A stretch of DNA of 64,000 nucleotides from Clostridia bacterium (GTDB taxonomy: Bacteria; Bacillota; Clostridia; Oscillospirales; CAG-272), in contig JAFYBN010000113.1 of NCBI GenBank assembly GCA_017540175.1, forward strand, positions 34,573-98,572. Reading direction: 5' to 3'. The notes under the pieces are model-generated. The model made no database searches. It saw only the letters and a program-made list of their open reading frames with translations, and was not told the DNA's origin. The position numbers and the translations under genes are program-made. Below are positions 43,724 through 53,376 of this stretch, in pieces. Positions within the stretch are counted from its first letter, which is position 1. Every line of letters starts with the position of its first letter.

Positions 43724-45195
43724 ATGAAAAAGAAACGGATGACACGCGCTCTTAGCCTTCTTGCGGCTCTGCTGATGCTGATCCTCACAGCCTGCGGGGA
43801 GAGCGCGGAAAATACCGACGCCAAGTCCGACGGCGGCACCCCCGCAGCTCAGACACCCGCTGAGCAAGCCCCGGCGGAGGAGGAAACGGAGCCGGATCTC
43901 TACGCCGATCTGCCGACGGCGGATTACGGCGGAGCGGATTTCCCCCTGCTCCAGTACGAGGAGACCGCCGCCGCCACCTCGACGATCTGCGTGGAGGAAA
44001 TGAACGGGGAATCCGTCAACGACGCGATTTTCAGCGCACGCTCAATGTGAACGACCGCCTCGGCGTCAAAATCGTGTTCGATAAAACGAGCCTGAGCGAC
44101 GTGACGAGCATCATGAGCACCTCGATCCCCGCGGGGGACGACTATTATCAGGCCTTCTGGCAGCACAGCACGACCGCCGTCACGAATTTCCTGCAGAAGG
44201 ACTATGTGATGCAGCTGAACGACATCCCGGCGTTCGATTTCTCCGCGCCCTGGTGGAACCGGAACGCGATGGACAGCATCCGTCTGAACGACCGGATCTA
44301 CATGGCGTTCGGGGATATCAACTATTATCTCTTCGACTTCCAGAGCATCATCATCTGCAACAAGCCCTTCGTCACGAACCACGGCATGACCGACCCCTAT
44401 GAGCTCGTACGGGAGGGCGAATGGACGATCGACACGTTCCTTTCGATGGTCAGGGAAGGGGCTGAGGACCTCGACGGCAACGGACAGCTCGGCGACGCGC
44501 AGGACCGCGTCGGCTTCACGGGCTACAAGACCGCGACGGAGCTCGGCTTCACGCACGCGGCCGACGTAGAGCTGTTCAGCCGCGGCGAGGACGGCAGCGT
44601 CGTCTATGACGGCGTGAGCGAGAAGTATTACGATGTGGTTTCGCGTTACTCCGAGGTGCTCGGCGACAAGAGCTTCGCGGAGCACAACGGGGATTTCGCC
44701 GGCAGGTTCCGCAGCGATCTGACGCTCTTCACTTCCTTTACCGTCGGCGGCCTCAGCGTCATGCGCGAGACGGAGTTCGATTATTATGTCCTGCCCTTCC
44801 CGAAATACGACGCGGAACAGGAGAATTACATTTCGTTCATCACCAACCAGATCCAGCCGATGATGATCCCGATCACCGTTCAGGATCCGGACCGCGCGGG
44901 CGTGGTGCTCGAGAACCTCTGCGGAGAATCGTACAAACTGGTTCGCGAGTGCTATTTCGAAGAGCTTGTGAACTTCAAATACGTCCGCGATGCGGAAGCG
45001 ATCTCCATCCTCCGCATGCTGTACTCTTCCGACGCGCGGTTCGAGATCGGCCATATCTATAACTGGAGCGGCATCGAGGGAACGATCACCGCCGGGCTTA
45101 CCGGCGATGCCGGAACGTTCATGTCGACCATGAAGAAAATGGAAAAGGTCATGGCGAAGTCCATGCAGAAGACACTGGACGCCATTTCGGACTGA
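43724..45195 (+). pseudogene. Solute-binding lipoprotein 4, one-base frameshift
   Basis: A signal peptide and lipobox (LILTAC), acidic linker and TADYGGADFPLL open the frame, which ends at 44050. The main domain continues in another frame from before 44047 to 45195. At 44031-44033 one C is missing: restoring TTCCAG gives NDAIFQRTLNVNDRLG, parallel to NDAVFQRNLNV in copy 3. The second part has the usual PWWNRNAM and DLDGNGQLGDAQDRVGF loops. GGGAGAAAG lies before the ATG. Strong terminator at 45366. The gene may be whole in the real genome. Confidence 0.85.
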
Positions 45196-45365
45196 GTCAA
45201 AACGAAATCGGGCCGTCGGCCGTCGGACGGACCGTTCGGTGTTCGGCGGATCAGCATCAAAACCGGAGTTTCCGTGATCCCCCCGAACGCACGGCGGGGC
45301 GGCGGAAATGGGGAAAAATGGTCCCCATCAAGCCCTGTGCCGATATCCGCATACAATTTCACCCG

Positions 45366-45411
45366 AAACCGCCCCCGGTTTGCCGGCACTTTGCAAACCG
45401 GGGGCGGTTTT
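45366..45411. terminator. Bidirectional terminator with perfect 18-bp stem
   Basis: AAACCGCCCCCGGTTTGC (45366-45383) pairs perfectly with 45393-45410 around a 9-base loop. It separates converging genes: solute-binding protein 4 and the GH35 operon. Confidence 0.85.
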
Positions 45412-45536
45412 CAGTATCCTCTTGCGGCAAACGGCAGCTGCGGGAACAAAACACGAAAAGGCGGGCTTTCGCAAAGAGCTTCGTCCCATCCGCAGCCGGA
45501 GATTCAGCTTCCGGCCGCGGCTGCGGCGATGCGGGA

Positions 45537-47480
45537 TCAAATCCTTAAAACATCTTCTCCGGACACGAACACCTCCGGCGCAAAGACCCCGCTCTCAAAG
45601 GGGATCTCAAGATACATCGTGCCACGATCCTCATCGGTCAGAGGCTGGATCTTGATAATCCCTTCTGTTGCCTTCAGCTGCCGCAGATCGATCACCCACG
45701 GAAGGCCGTCGGGGTAGGAGTCGTTCACGAGAACGCCGTCCGCGTAAAATCCGGCGACGCTGCCTTTTGCCCGGATCACCATCCATCGGTCGTTTTCGGT
45801 CCAGCGGACGGCGTATTCGACGGTGCGGTCCCCCATGGGGAGGTGCTCCATCAGCAAAGCGGACGGGCAGGTGCTCGTGACTCTCTCCGCGGCGACGGGC
45901 GTGGGAGTGAGCGCGGTGGGCGTATAGGGGACGAAGGGGAGAAAGCGTATGACCGTCTCCCCGATCCGGTTGTCCCCCGCTTCCAGACGGACTGTCCCGC
46001 CATCCCCGAGCAAAACGATCGGCTCAAGCCCCGGGATCTCCTGCAGCGTCAGCGTGTTTCCGCTTTGATCGGTTGGCTGAGCGAAGGCACAGCGGATCTT
46101 CAGACCGGCGAGCGTCAGGTTGACCGGGATAAAGAAGCATGAGTCCGCGGGCACGTCCATTTCGAACGAGACGGTTTCCTCAGCAAAACGGAACGTGAAC
46201 GGGCAGGATCTCTTTTCGGGCAGCTTCTTCAGCCGGATGTGGTTGTTGACGAACAGAAATCCCCCTTTGCCGTCGGTCCGCAGCGCGCATCTGAGCGTCT
46301 CCGTGTCCGCGAGAGAAGTCGGCATCTCGTTCGGCATGACGGCGGTCATCGGGGCGAGCAGTTCGCCGAATGCACGGAGAAATCTGTGGATCCGTTCCAG
46401 CCGGAACCGGCTTTCCCGCAGCTGACCCATGTCGCCGATCGGGGCCTGAAAATCGTAGGAGATCACCGGGCAGTCGTTCGGATAACCGGTGGCCTTGCTC
46501 TCCTGCATCGTCGTCTTTCCGACGGGATTCACACCGCCCGCGTACATATAATATCCGAGCAGGTTCGCCCCGCTCCCAAGCTTGCAGACGGCAAGCGCCT
46601 CGATGTCCCCGGACGTGATGCGCGGACGGCGGTGGTACGTCGACTGATTTCCTCCGCCCAGTTCGCAGGTCAAAAAGGGGAACGCGCTGTCCGGAGCCTC
46701 GGTGTGCCCCTTCCCTTCCGCGATGGACAAAAGATCCGATCCGATATTGCCGTCCTCCCGCACATGGGAGAAGAAATAATTCGCGTTCGGCTCCAGTTCA
46801 TGCACATGACCCGTCCACGGGGCCTCCGGATACCCGCCGTACATGGGGATCAGCGTATCCGGGAGCTTCGCGTTTCCCCATCCCGTCGCCGTGAACAGGG
46901 GAGCGGTGAGCCCCGCGGACACGACGAGGCGGCGGAGCTCTTCCAGATACGCGGGACGGTGTGTCATTTCGTTCTCGATCTGGATCCCGAAGAGCTCGAG
47001 CCCGCGCACCTGATCGGCGACCGCTTCGATATACCGCTTCGCATAGCCGAAATACGGCTCCTTCGTCGAGCGCAGACTGTCGGCGCACTCCCGGCAAAGC
47101 CAGTCCGGGAACCCGCCGTTTCTGCATTCTCCGTGCGCCCACGGACCGATGCGCAGGCAGAATTCCAGATCCTGTTCATGGCACAGCTCGATGAAGGCGC
47201 GGATATCCCGGTTCCCGCGAAAGTCGAAGCGACCCTTTTCCTCTTCGTGGTGGATCCAGAAGACGTAGCTTGCGACGACTTCGATGCCGCCTTCCTTCAT
47301 CTTCCGAAGCGTCTCTTTCCATTTCTCCCGGGGAACCCTGCTGTAATGGCATTCTCCCATCACCGGGATCCACGGCTTGTCGTCCTTTGTCAGATACCGG
47401 GAATTGACCTTGATTCTGTCGTTGCCGAATCCTTCGAGCGCATGAACGGGCGAGGACTTTCCTGCGGCGTAAAACTCCAT
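45537..47480 (-). CDS. Glycoside hydrolase family 35 (beta-galactosidase-like)
   Basis: A 647-aa GH35 enzyme. The TIM barrel begins with PWIPVMGECHYSRVPREKWK, a GH35/GH42 clan pattern. The acid/base Glu lies in LFGIQIENEMTHRP and the nucleophile Glu in FPFLTCELGGGNQ. The C-terminal 250 residues are beta-rich accessory domains. It would release terminal beta-galactose from oligosaccharides. There is no signal peptide, so it likely acts in the cytoplasm. AGGAG lies before the ATG. It begins 22 bases after the SGNH hydrolase gene and is co-transcribed. Confidence 0.92.
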   Translation of the reverse strand: MEFYAAGKSSPVHALEGFGNDRIKVNSRYLTKDDKPWIPVMGECHYSRVPREKWKETLRKMKEGGIEVVASYVFWIHHEEEKGRFDFRGNRDIRAFIELCHEQDLEFCLRIGPWAHGECRNGGFPDWLCRECADSLRSTKEPYFGYAKRYIEAVADQVRGLELFGIQIENEMTHRPAYLEELRRLVVSAGLTAPLFTATGWGNAKLPDTLIPMYGGYPEAPWTGHVHELEPNANYFFSHVREDGNIGSDLLSIAEGKGHTEAPDSAFPFLTCELGGGNQSTYHRRPRITSGDIEALAVCKLGSGANLLGYYMYAGGVNPVGKTTMQESKATGYPNDCPVISYDFQAPIGDMGQLRESRFRLERIHRFLRAFGELLAPMTAVMPNEMPTSLADTETLRCALRTDGKGGFLFVNNHIRLKKLPEKRSCPFTFRFAEETVSFEMDVPADSCFFIPVNLTLAGLKIRCAFAQPTDQSGNTLTLQEIPGLEPIVLLGDGGTVRLEAGDNRIGETVIRFLPFVPYTPTALTPTPVAAERVTSTCPSALLMEHLPMGDRTVEYAVRWTENDRWMVIRAKGSVAGFYADGVLVNDSYPDGLPWVIDLRQLKATEGIIKIQPLTDEDRGTMYLEIPFESGVFAPEVFVSGEDVLRI

Positions 47481-47502
47481 ATCAAACTCCTGCTTTCTTC
47501 AA

Positions 47503-48870
47503 TTATTCTTCCGGGATGAGTGCGTTGACTTCAAGATATTTCAGCCAGGCGTAAAGCTGATAGGCAAAATTCGTGTGGGCGGCGGCGTTGACGTGCGTTG
47601 TCGGACACCAGCCGTATCTTGTGTACAGATTCGCCCGGGACCCCATGAAGGCAAACTCCGCGTCGGGCTCCGGAACAGATCGCATCTCCCCGCTCTCCGC
47701 CGTGGGCTGGACGAAATAGAAGGGGAGGATGAAGATATTGTCCCGCTCCGCCGCGCCGTCCCCGAACGCCTCGAGGATCGCCCGCATCGCATTGAACATG
47801 GTTGTGTGTCTGTGTCCGGCGTCGCCCTGATCTCTGGCGGTATTGTTCCAGAAGGTCAGCTCTCGCGAGGCGTTCGGATGCTCGGAGGGGAAATACGTCC
47901 CCGCGCTGTCCGAAACCATCAGACCGATGGGAACGGAGGGGTATTCCTCCCGGATATCGGAGACGAGCCTCCGGAACTCTTCCGCCGTGCCGCCGCCGTT
48001 TGCGCCCAGCATGATCGTCACGACCGTCGGGGTACACACGTCGATTTCACCGATGTTCGATTCGTTGATCTCATACCCGGTGCCTTCGCCGAGAGCCAGC
48101 CGGTTTCCGCACTCGTCCATGGTCCGGTACGCCGAGAGCCATTTGCGGATGCTGAATTTTCCCCTCTCCGCGTCATAGAACGGGCTGTGTTCGGAATAGA
48201 AGGTAGAGAAGGACCAGCCCCTGTACCCCTCGCAATTGCCCGTTACCTCATAGGTGCGCGATTTGTAGGAAAAGCTTCGCGACCGACGGACTGCCTTGCC
48301 GAGAAAGAGCGCGTCGTATCCTGAGCCGCCGCTCTCAGCCTGATCCTTTTTCAGCATCTCGAGGCATTTCAGCCAATAGACCTGGTTGTCGTCGGGGTCA
48401 TCCGGCGTCACGGCTCCCTCGCCCCAAGTGATCGAATCGCCGATGCACAGGATCCGGGGCGTGACTTTCCCCGCCGCGCTGTTCAAAACGCTTCTGTGCC
48501 TGACGTCGAACCGATATCGACGGTCGGACGGGATCCCGTTCAGACAGAGGGAGACGCGTTCGGTCTCTTCGAAACAGGCCTCGCCCCGGTTATATACGAT
48601 TCCCGGGTCCTCCATGGAGGGAGAGGTGATTTTGACGGGCGAGAAAAAGTCGTAGTCCAGCCGCCCGTTCGGGAACCGGATTTTGTATTCCCTCCCGAGG
48701 CCGTTCAGCATATGGTCGAGATACAGCCTGACGGAATAGTTCCGGTTCGGCTCCAAATCGTTCGCGACCGTGTAAACGGCTGGCGGATAAACGGCGGAGC
48801 ATTCCGGAAAGTTCTCAAGCGGCGCTCCGCTCGCCTCGGGGGAACCGCCCGATAAAGGTTCGTATGACAT
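47503..48870 (-). CDS. SGNH/GDSL-family hydrolase (probable carbohydrate esterase)
   Basis: A 455-aa protein. Residues 1-130 form a beta-rich N-terminal domain. The SGNH domain then starts with RILCIGDSITWGEG (nucleophile Ser), with EGYRGWSF (Gly block), MLGANGGG (Asn block) and a C-terminal TTHVNAAAHTNFAYQLY holding a candidate catalytic His. The usual D-x-x-H is not clear. The likely job is removing acyl groups from a glycan before GH35 attack. AAGGAGG lies 7 bases before the ATG. First gene of the SGNH-GH35 operon; no clear promoter was found upstream. Confidence 0.82.
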   Translation of the reverse strand: MSYEPLSGGSPEASGAPLENFPECSAVYPPAVYTVANDLEPNRNYSVRLYLDHMLNGLGREYKIRFPNGRLDYDFFSPVKITSPSMEDPGIVYNRGEACFEETERVSLCLNGIPSDRRYRFDVRHRSVLNSAAGKVTPRILCIGDSITWGEGAVTPDDPDDNQVYWLKCLEMLKKDQAESGGSGYDALFLGKAVRRSRSFSYKSRTYEVTGNCEGYRGWSFSTFYSEHSPFYDAERGKFSIRKWLSAYRTMDECGNRLALGEGTGYEINESNIGEIDVCTPTVVTIMLGANGGGTAEEFRRLVSDIREEYPSVPIGLMVSDSAGTYFPSEHPNASRELTFWNNTARDQGDAGHRHTTMFNAMRAILEAFGDGAAERDNIFILPFYFVQPTAESGEMRSVPEPDAEFAFMGSRANLYTRYGWCPTTHVNAAAHTNFAYQLYAWLKYLEVNALIPEE

Positions 48871-48960
48871 GATGAGTCCTCCTTGCTGCAGTCAATTGGG
48901 TTTCATTCTGCCCGCCGGAATACCGCGCGTATATGCGGGAAATCCCTGTCGGGCAAAGTT

Positions 48961-49260
48961 TCAGATGGTTTTGCTATCCCGAAAATTCTCCGTTTTGACG
49001 AAGTCTTTTTTCAGAACAGCCTTTTCGGCTTTGCTTCCCGGATGCTTCCCTCCACTGTGTGGCCTCAGCCGCTCAAACCGCTCCTGCGTGATCCGGCGCG
49101 CCTCGGCCTTGAAATTTCCCTTCCTCCGGCCGCTCATCCGTCCGCAGAACAGGAACAGGACGTTCTTCCCATACGGATCGAGGTTGAACGGACCTTTGAC
49201 CCTCCGTGCCGGCCCGTCGATCCCGGGACGCAGTCTGACTTCATCCGTGATCTCGTCCAC
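48961..49260 (-). pseudogene. IS66 accessory protein TnpB (Orf2), decayed remnant
   Basis: A 99-codon frame whose N-terminal part RPGIDGPARRVKGPFNLDPY then KNVLFLFCGR matches the core of IS66 TnpB (usual form LRRGIDGLAxxVxxxFxLDPYxKNVLFLFCGR). The expected WEGDGFLLLYKRL block is missing and the rest, RRITQERFERL, resembles the downstream TnpB segment, so an internal deletion is likely. The transposase gene is absent. It marks an old insertion in this spacer. Confidence 0.6.
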
Positions 49261-49390
49261 GGCACTTTCCCTCGCTCAAACTCCCTTTTGGGGTTTCTTC
49301 TGTTTTTTCGACACACGATGACCCGACTCCGAGGCTGAGGGTATGCACGAGCAGGGGGGCGCCAAATCAATCCGGAGGGATACTCGGCGC

Positions 49391-49525
49391 TTACCATGGA
49401 AAGGCTTTCTCACGCCCGGCGGCAAGGCCGGTGTCCGCGGCTCCGAACGCAAGTTCGATGAAATTCGAGGGCAGTCTTTTGCTGATGGGGGTGCTGTGAT
49501 ATTCATTTGTCGCAATCAGTTTCAT
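49391..49525 (-). CDS. Hypothetical 44-aa frame, probably a truncated gene
   Basis: ATG at 49525 follows GGAAGGG and a perfect promoter (49607-49635). The frame IATNEYHSTPISKRLPSNFI then ELAFGAADTGL is not recognised. The short length, strong start signals and the IS66 remnant just downstream suggest a gene cut off early. Confidence 0.4.
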   Translation of the reverse strand: MKLIATNEYHSTPISKRLPSNFIELAFGAADTGLAAGREKAFPW

Positions 49526-49606
49526 TCCGCAAACCCTTCCCTGTCTCCGCGCGGACAAATAAACAGCCCGCAAGGTACCCTAAGAGCGGATGGGCTCCAT
49601 GGCGTC

Positions 49607-49635
49607 ATTATACAATTCCCAAACGGATTTGTCAA
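49607..49635 (-). promoter_or_regulatory. Consensus sigma-A promoter
   Basis: On the minus strand TTGACA, a 17-base spacer and TATAAT, matching at all twelve positions, but it now drives only a 44-codon frame. Confidence 0.85.
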
Positions 49636-49666
49636 TGGAAACCACGGCATGCTCTTATCATCATGA

Positions 49667-49782
49667 TCATGCAGTTTTGTACTCCGATTTATTCGGCACT
49701 TCCTTAACATTCACTCCCGCCATTCGGCGGCGATTATGAGTCTCTTGTTCTGCGCGCTCCGCTCCGTCATTTCCCGATTCAT
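49667..49782 (-). pseudogene. DUF6870-like remnant from a mobile element
   Basis: ATG 49782 with a GGGGGGAG RBS opens NKRLIIAAEWRE, then a stop at 49711. One inserted base would continue it as MNVKEVPNKSEYKTA before a second stop at 49667. The pattern KRLI.A.EWR.M.V.EVP matches my recollection of the start of DUF6870 proteins, small cargo of Clostridia integrative elements. The rest of the domain is gone. Confidence 0.4.
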
Positions 49783-49971
49783 GCTCCCCCCTTCTTGTTC
49801 CTGAAGGACGGCACGGTCCGCCTGCCGCCCATGCAATGGCCGGGGTAAGCCCGCTCGGCGAGCATCGCACAGACGGAGGTCAGGTTCCGGTCGTGCGGTT
49901 TTGCGCATATTCAAGGCTTGTGCTGCCCGAACTGTTCGGGAGACTGCGGGAAGACGGAATTTTCCGCGCGT

Positions 49972-50013
49972 CAAAAGAAAAATGACCACCGGTTTAGGGA
50001 TGGTCATTGTTTG
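49972..50013. repeat. Hairpin repeat, left copy
   Basis: CAAAAGAAAAATGACCACCG and the following 16 bases (to the second arm TGGTCATT) match the copy at 63085-63121 at 34 of 36 positions, in the same orientation. The arms AATGACCA/TGGTCATT enclose a 12-base loop. It may be a transposon terminator or an end sequence. Confidence 0.75.
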
Positions 50014-50216
50014 ATTCAAAGATTCAAATTGCGGTCCTGCGGCGTGAGTCGGAACAGGATCATGCCGCTTTGCGGATCGGACGAAACGTGCTCCGCGTCA
50101 AGTTCATGATGCGCGAATACTCAAGCACAACTATTTCCTCCTAAATTTCTACTCAGCGATATTCACAGAATCCTGATTCCTTTCACGGTCACCGCCGAGG
50201 CATACGAAGGAAATCT

Positions 50217-50690
50217 TCACATTGCTTTTTCCGCCCATACCTTCATCTCTTCCGGTTTTTCACGTCTCGTCATGCGTTTACCTTCCTTGATATTTGCGCC
50301 GGGAGCCAGCCGTGAAAGATTCTTTGCCGTGTCTCCAAGACCGCTGCCGCCGGACGTACAGAACGGGACGACGGTTTTCCCTGAAAAATCGTAGGATTCC
50401 ATAAATGTATCGATGATGGACGGCTCGCGGTACCACCAGACAGGGAATCCGACGAAGATCACTTCATATTGTTCCATATTCTCCACTTTGGTTCTGATGG
50501 GCGGACGGCTTGTCCGATCCTTCATCTCAAGGGAGCTGCGGCTGTTTTTGTTCATCCAGTTCAAATCGGCTTTCGTATATGGCGTTTGCGGTTCGATTTC
50601 AAACAAGTCGGCGCCGACAGCATCCGCCAGTTTTTCCGCCGCTTTCGCGGTCACTCCGCTTGCGCTGAAAAAGGCAACCAGTGTTTTCAT
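50217..50690 (-). CDS. Flavodoxin-like protein
   Basis: A 157-aa flavodoxin. The FMN phosphate loop is [20 protein letters not shown], then [20 protein letters not shown] for the isoalloxazine side, and [19 protein letters not shown]. The fold and length fit the flavodoxin_4/NAD(P)H-quinone-like group that moves electrons in stress or anaerobic redox. The start at 50690 has GGAGGAG upstream. The gene stands alone behind its own promoter at 50726. Confidence 0.9.
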   Translation of the reverse strand: MKTLVAFFSASGVTAKAAEKLADAVGADLFEIEPQTPYTKADLNWMNKNSRSSLEMKDRTSRPPIRTKVENMEQYEVIFVGFPVWWYREPSIIDTFMESYDFSGKTVVPFCTSGGSGLGDTAKNLSRLAPGANIKEGKRMTRREKPEEMKVWAEKAM

Positions 50691-50725
50691 TTCGTCTCCT
50701 CCATATGGTTTTGGACACTGTGAAA

Positions 50726-50754
50726 AGGATATCATATTTCGGACTCAAAATCAA
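50726..50754 (-). promoter_or_regulatory. Promoter for the flavodoxin gene
   Basis: On the minus strand TTGATT, a 17-base spacer and TATCCT, about 36 bases before the ATG. The 50755-50997 stretch holds no gene I can support. Confidence 0.65.
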
Positions 50755-50997
50755 GAGGGGAAATCAACAGGATCGTCTGTGCAGCAGCCTTCTCTGCACC
50801 CTGAACAAGCTGACGATGGCCGCCGCTGTGCAGCCCGGGATATGCTCCCCAAAACCGGAGTTGAGCTTGTGGACGCGGAAGAACCAGACGCAATACCGCC
50901 AGCGGTCAGCGGAAGCATACCGCGGATCGAGGACGCGGATTCTCCCTTCCGTTTTTTTGCTCTCATCCTCTTCTAACAATCCTTAATCGGATTCACC

Positions 50998-51026
50998 TTG
51001 ATTATGAATATGCCGACAACCATAAT
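50998..51026 (+). promoter_or_regulatory. Promoter for the repeat/CFI-box protein
   Basis: TTGATT, a 17-base spacer and CATAAT, about 58 bases before the ATG at 51085. Confidence 0.6.
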
Positions 51027-51084
51027 AATCACAGCAAACCGGAAACGTCCGTTGAGGGAGCAGCGCACGGAAGGGAGGACAACG

Positions 51085-51711
51085 ATGGGAAAGAGCGGGC
51101 GGAGCGAACCAAACTTTTGGGGAGGCTATACCCATTACGATTCAAACGGAAAGAAAATCGGCAGCAGCGAACCCGGACTGTTCGGAGGGTTCATAGACTA
51201 TGATGCCAAAGGCCATAGAATCGGCCGCACCGATCCCGGGCTCTTTGGCGGCTATATGCACTACGACATCAAAGGTCACAGGACCGGAACCAGTGATCCC
51301 GGCCTCTTCGGGGGATACACCCATTATGACAGCAAGGGTCATAAGATCGGCTCGAGCGATCCTGCCCTCTTCGGATCGATTCGTCACAGCTCATCTCCGA
51401 ACGCAAACTTCTCCGACTCGAGTTCCGCCAGCACCTCCGGCAATCAGGGCTGCTATATCGCCACCTGCGTTTACGGCTCCTACGATTGTCCTGAGGTCTG
51501 GACGCTGCGTCGGTTCCGGGACGATTCTCTCGCAAAAACAAGCTTTGGCAGAGCCTTCATCAAAGTATATTACGTGATCAGCCCTCAGCTTGTGGTTCGT
51601 TTTGGCGATTCAGTTTGGTTCAAATCCATATGGAAGAAATATCTGGACCATATCGTTTGTCGACTTCACAAAAAGGGCGTTTCCTCCGCACCATACGCCG
51701 ATCGGTACTAA
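51085..51711 (+). CDS. Tandem-repeat protein with CFI-box C-terminal domain
   Basis: A 208-aa protein. Residues about 8-97 are four near-identical 23-residue repeats of the form DPGLFGGYTHYDSKGHKIGS. A short Ser-rich linker follows. The last 80 residues begin GCYIATCVYGSYDCPEVWTL and continue RRFRDDSLAKTSFGRAFIKV, matching the CFI-box-CTERM domain (usual form CFIATAVYGSPxxPEVxxLRRFRD). The function of that domain is unknown. There is no signal peptide. GGGAGGAC precedes the ATG. The repeats are 69 bp long at DNA level and could change in number. Confidence 0.85.
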   Translation: MGKSGRSEPNFWGGYTHYDSNGKKIGSSEPGLFGGFIDYDAKGHRIGRTDPGLFGGYMHYDIKGHRTGTSDPGLFGGYTHYDSKGHKIGSSDPALFGSIRHSSSPNANFSDSSSASTSGNQGCYIATCVYGSYDCPEVWTLRRFRDDSLAKTSFGRAFIKVYYVISPQLVVRFGDSVWFKSIWKKYLDHIVCRLHKKGVSSAPYADRY

Positions 51712-51902
51712 AACAAATCCATAACCGCAAACAGAGAGCAATGCATTCAATCGCCTTGCTCTTTACCATTTTAGAGGTATATCGGGCAGATATTTCTCTT
51801 TCTTGTTTTTCCCAATCACACCTCGAATGTCGATCCTGTTATTATGCGAAACCCACACCCATTTATATAATACCAAAGAAACGACGATTCTGTCAAAGTT
51901 TC

Positions 51903-52652
51903 TCAAGGGTTTCTCCGGATTATTTCGGACACAATCACGCGCCGAAGCAGATGGAAAATCTCAGAAAAACCTTGACTTTTCTTTCCGTCTTCCGCAAGAT
52001 ACAACCTTCGGTTGACCTCGACCATGACGGAAAAAACGTGCGGCTCCGTTCGATCGTATTTCATCGGCACGATCGTGCCGGAGAATGGACGGTTCAACCG
52101 GACAGACAAGCCCGCGCCCCTGAAGGACTTCTTCAAAGCTGTGGATAACCAGCAGGGCGTATGAATCCTGTCCGTTCCGATGCAGATATCCGGGCGGAGG
52201 GAGTCTTTCTCGTAAGGAAGCGGTATCGGGGAAAACGAATGGCAGTCTATGATCAGGCAGGTTCCGAACCTCGTGAGAGCGTTTTTTGTCTTTTCCTCCA
52301 GCAGCCGATGATGCGGGTCGTAGTACGCCCGGAGGATTTCCTCCCGTCTTTCCGGATTCAAACCACGCCGGAGGGGCTTCCTGTCATAGCCGCTCAGATA
52401 GACCGCGCCCATGCCGATCTTTGCCATCTCCTCCCGCCCGTCGTCACGAAAACGTTCCGGGTCGCAGAGCAACCGGCTGACGGGAAAGACGATCCGCTCC
52501 CCGAAGCCGAAATCGAAAAGCTCGTCCGTGTACCGGTCCGTCATGCGGAGTAGGTTTTCCGTCAGAACGTTCTCGTAAAAATCGCTGAGATATTCCGGCG
52601 GAATGCAGGTCGAAGCGTGCGGGATGTGGAAAACGGTGGAATCCGGATTCAT
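51903..52652 (-). CDS. N-formylglutamate amidohydrolase-family protein
   Basis: A 249-aa FGase-family enzyme, a zinc-dependent amidohydrolase fold related to carboxypeptidases. Visible motifs are VFHIPHASTCIPPEY at the start, RYTDELFDF, DPERF, and LIIDCHSFSPIPLPY in the middle. It could cleave N-formylglutamate or another N-acyl amino acid in the cytoplasm. AGGAGG lies 5 bases before ATG 52652. It stands alone, without other histidine-degradation genes, so the physiological substrate is open. Confidence 0.88.
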   Translation of the reverse strand: MNPDSTVFHIPHASTCIPPEYLSDFYENVLTENLLRMTDRYTDELFDFGFGERIVFPVSRLLCDPERFRDDGREEMAKIGMGAVYLSGYDRKPLRRGLNPERREEILRAYYDPHHRLLEEKTKNALTRFGTCLIIDCHSFSPIPLPYEKDSLRPDICIGTDRIHTPCWLSTALKKSFRGAGLSVRLNRPFSGTIVPMKYDRTEPHVFSVMVEVNRRLYLAEDGKKSQGFSEIFHLLRRVIVSEIIRRNP

Positions 52653-52696
52653 AAACGCCTCCTGTGAGTGAGAATGATCAGATGTTTCCCCATAAG

Positions 52697-52738
52697 AGCG
52701 CAAAAGAGCCCATCGTCACCGATGAGCCTTTTTTATCC
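52697..52738. terminator. Weak hairpin terminator
   Basis: An imperfect hairpin centred on CATCG/CGATG with flanking A and T runs, between the amidohydrolase gene and the end of the island's first operon. On the minus strand it is followed by CTCTTTTGCG. Confidence 0.4.
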
Positions 52739-52887
52739 CCATCGGTCAAGCTTTAGCACCTTACCTTCCGGCAGGCTGCTGTGCGGTCGTCGAGCTTGTC
52801 TCTCGCGCACTCTTCATGGGTGATATTTTGTTGTATCGGTTGTCCGCTTGTTTCGGACAGCCCGCATGCCGGGCCGGAAATATCTGC

Positions 52888-53376
52888 TCAGAAGACCTCT
52901 TCACGATAGATCCCTCCGGGATAATCTTCGAAAACGACATGTTTTCCATGCAAGCCCATCTGAATCCACTTTTGCAGCAGATCGCTGCCGAACCCGTGGC
53001 ATTGCACGTTTTCAACCAACCATTCCTCGATATTCGCTTTTATTTCTGCCCAAGGGTGAGGGATCATACTTATAAAAGCCTTTGCATTATCAGTGTCAAG
53101 ATAATAACGATACTCAAAATCGTTTCCGTCAAACTCGCTGTCGTCTTCATAAAATACTATAGTAAGGCTAAAGTCATCTTGTAACCTCACACTAACAGTA
53201 TACAGATTGACTTTTCTTCTTGCTTCACGCCAAGTAGTCATCATACAGGCTTTTGCAGTTGTGGAGGTTTTTTCCGCTTCTATCAAAGCGCTTGCTTCTT
53301 CGAGGGTGAGCTTGCCATAAGCCCACATAAAGCCTTCGGTACTCGAAAACTGATTCCTGAATTCAGAATAAGTCAT
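52888..53376 (-). CDS. Hypothetical protein, 162 aa (island)
   Basis: Not recognised. A mixed alpha/beta, acidic protein beginning MTYSEFRNQFSSTEG. The centre has alternating strands (VNLYTVSVRL, LTIVFYED) and a Trp-rich C-terminal half. No signal peptide or membrane helix. GGAAAGG immediately precedes the ATG, and the longer frame has no better RBS. Last gene of the promoter P1 unit. It resembles the size and acidity of bacterial immunity proteins, but that is only inference. Base composition is less GC-rich than the rest of the island. Confidence 0.65.
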   Translation of the reverse strand: MTYSEFRNQFSSTEGFMWAYGKLTLEEASALIEAEKTSTTAKACMMTTWREARRKVNLYTVSVRLQDDFSLTIVFYEDDSEFDGNDFEYRYYLDTDNAKAFISMIPHPWAEIKANIEEWLVENVQCHGFGSDLLQKWIQMGLHGKHVVFEDYPGGIYREEVF

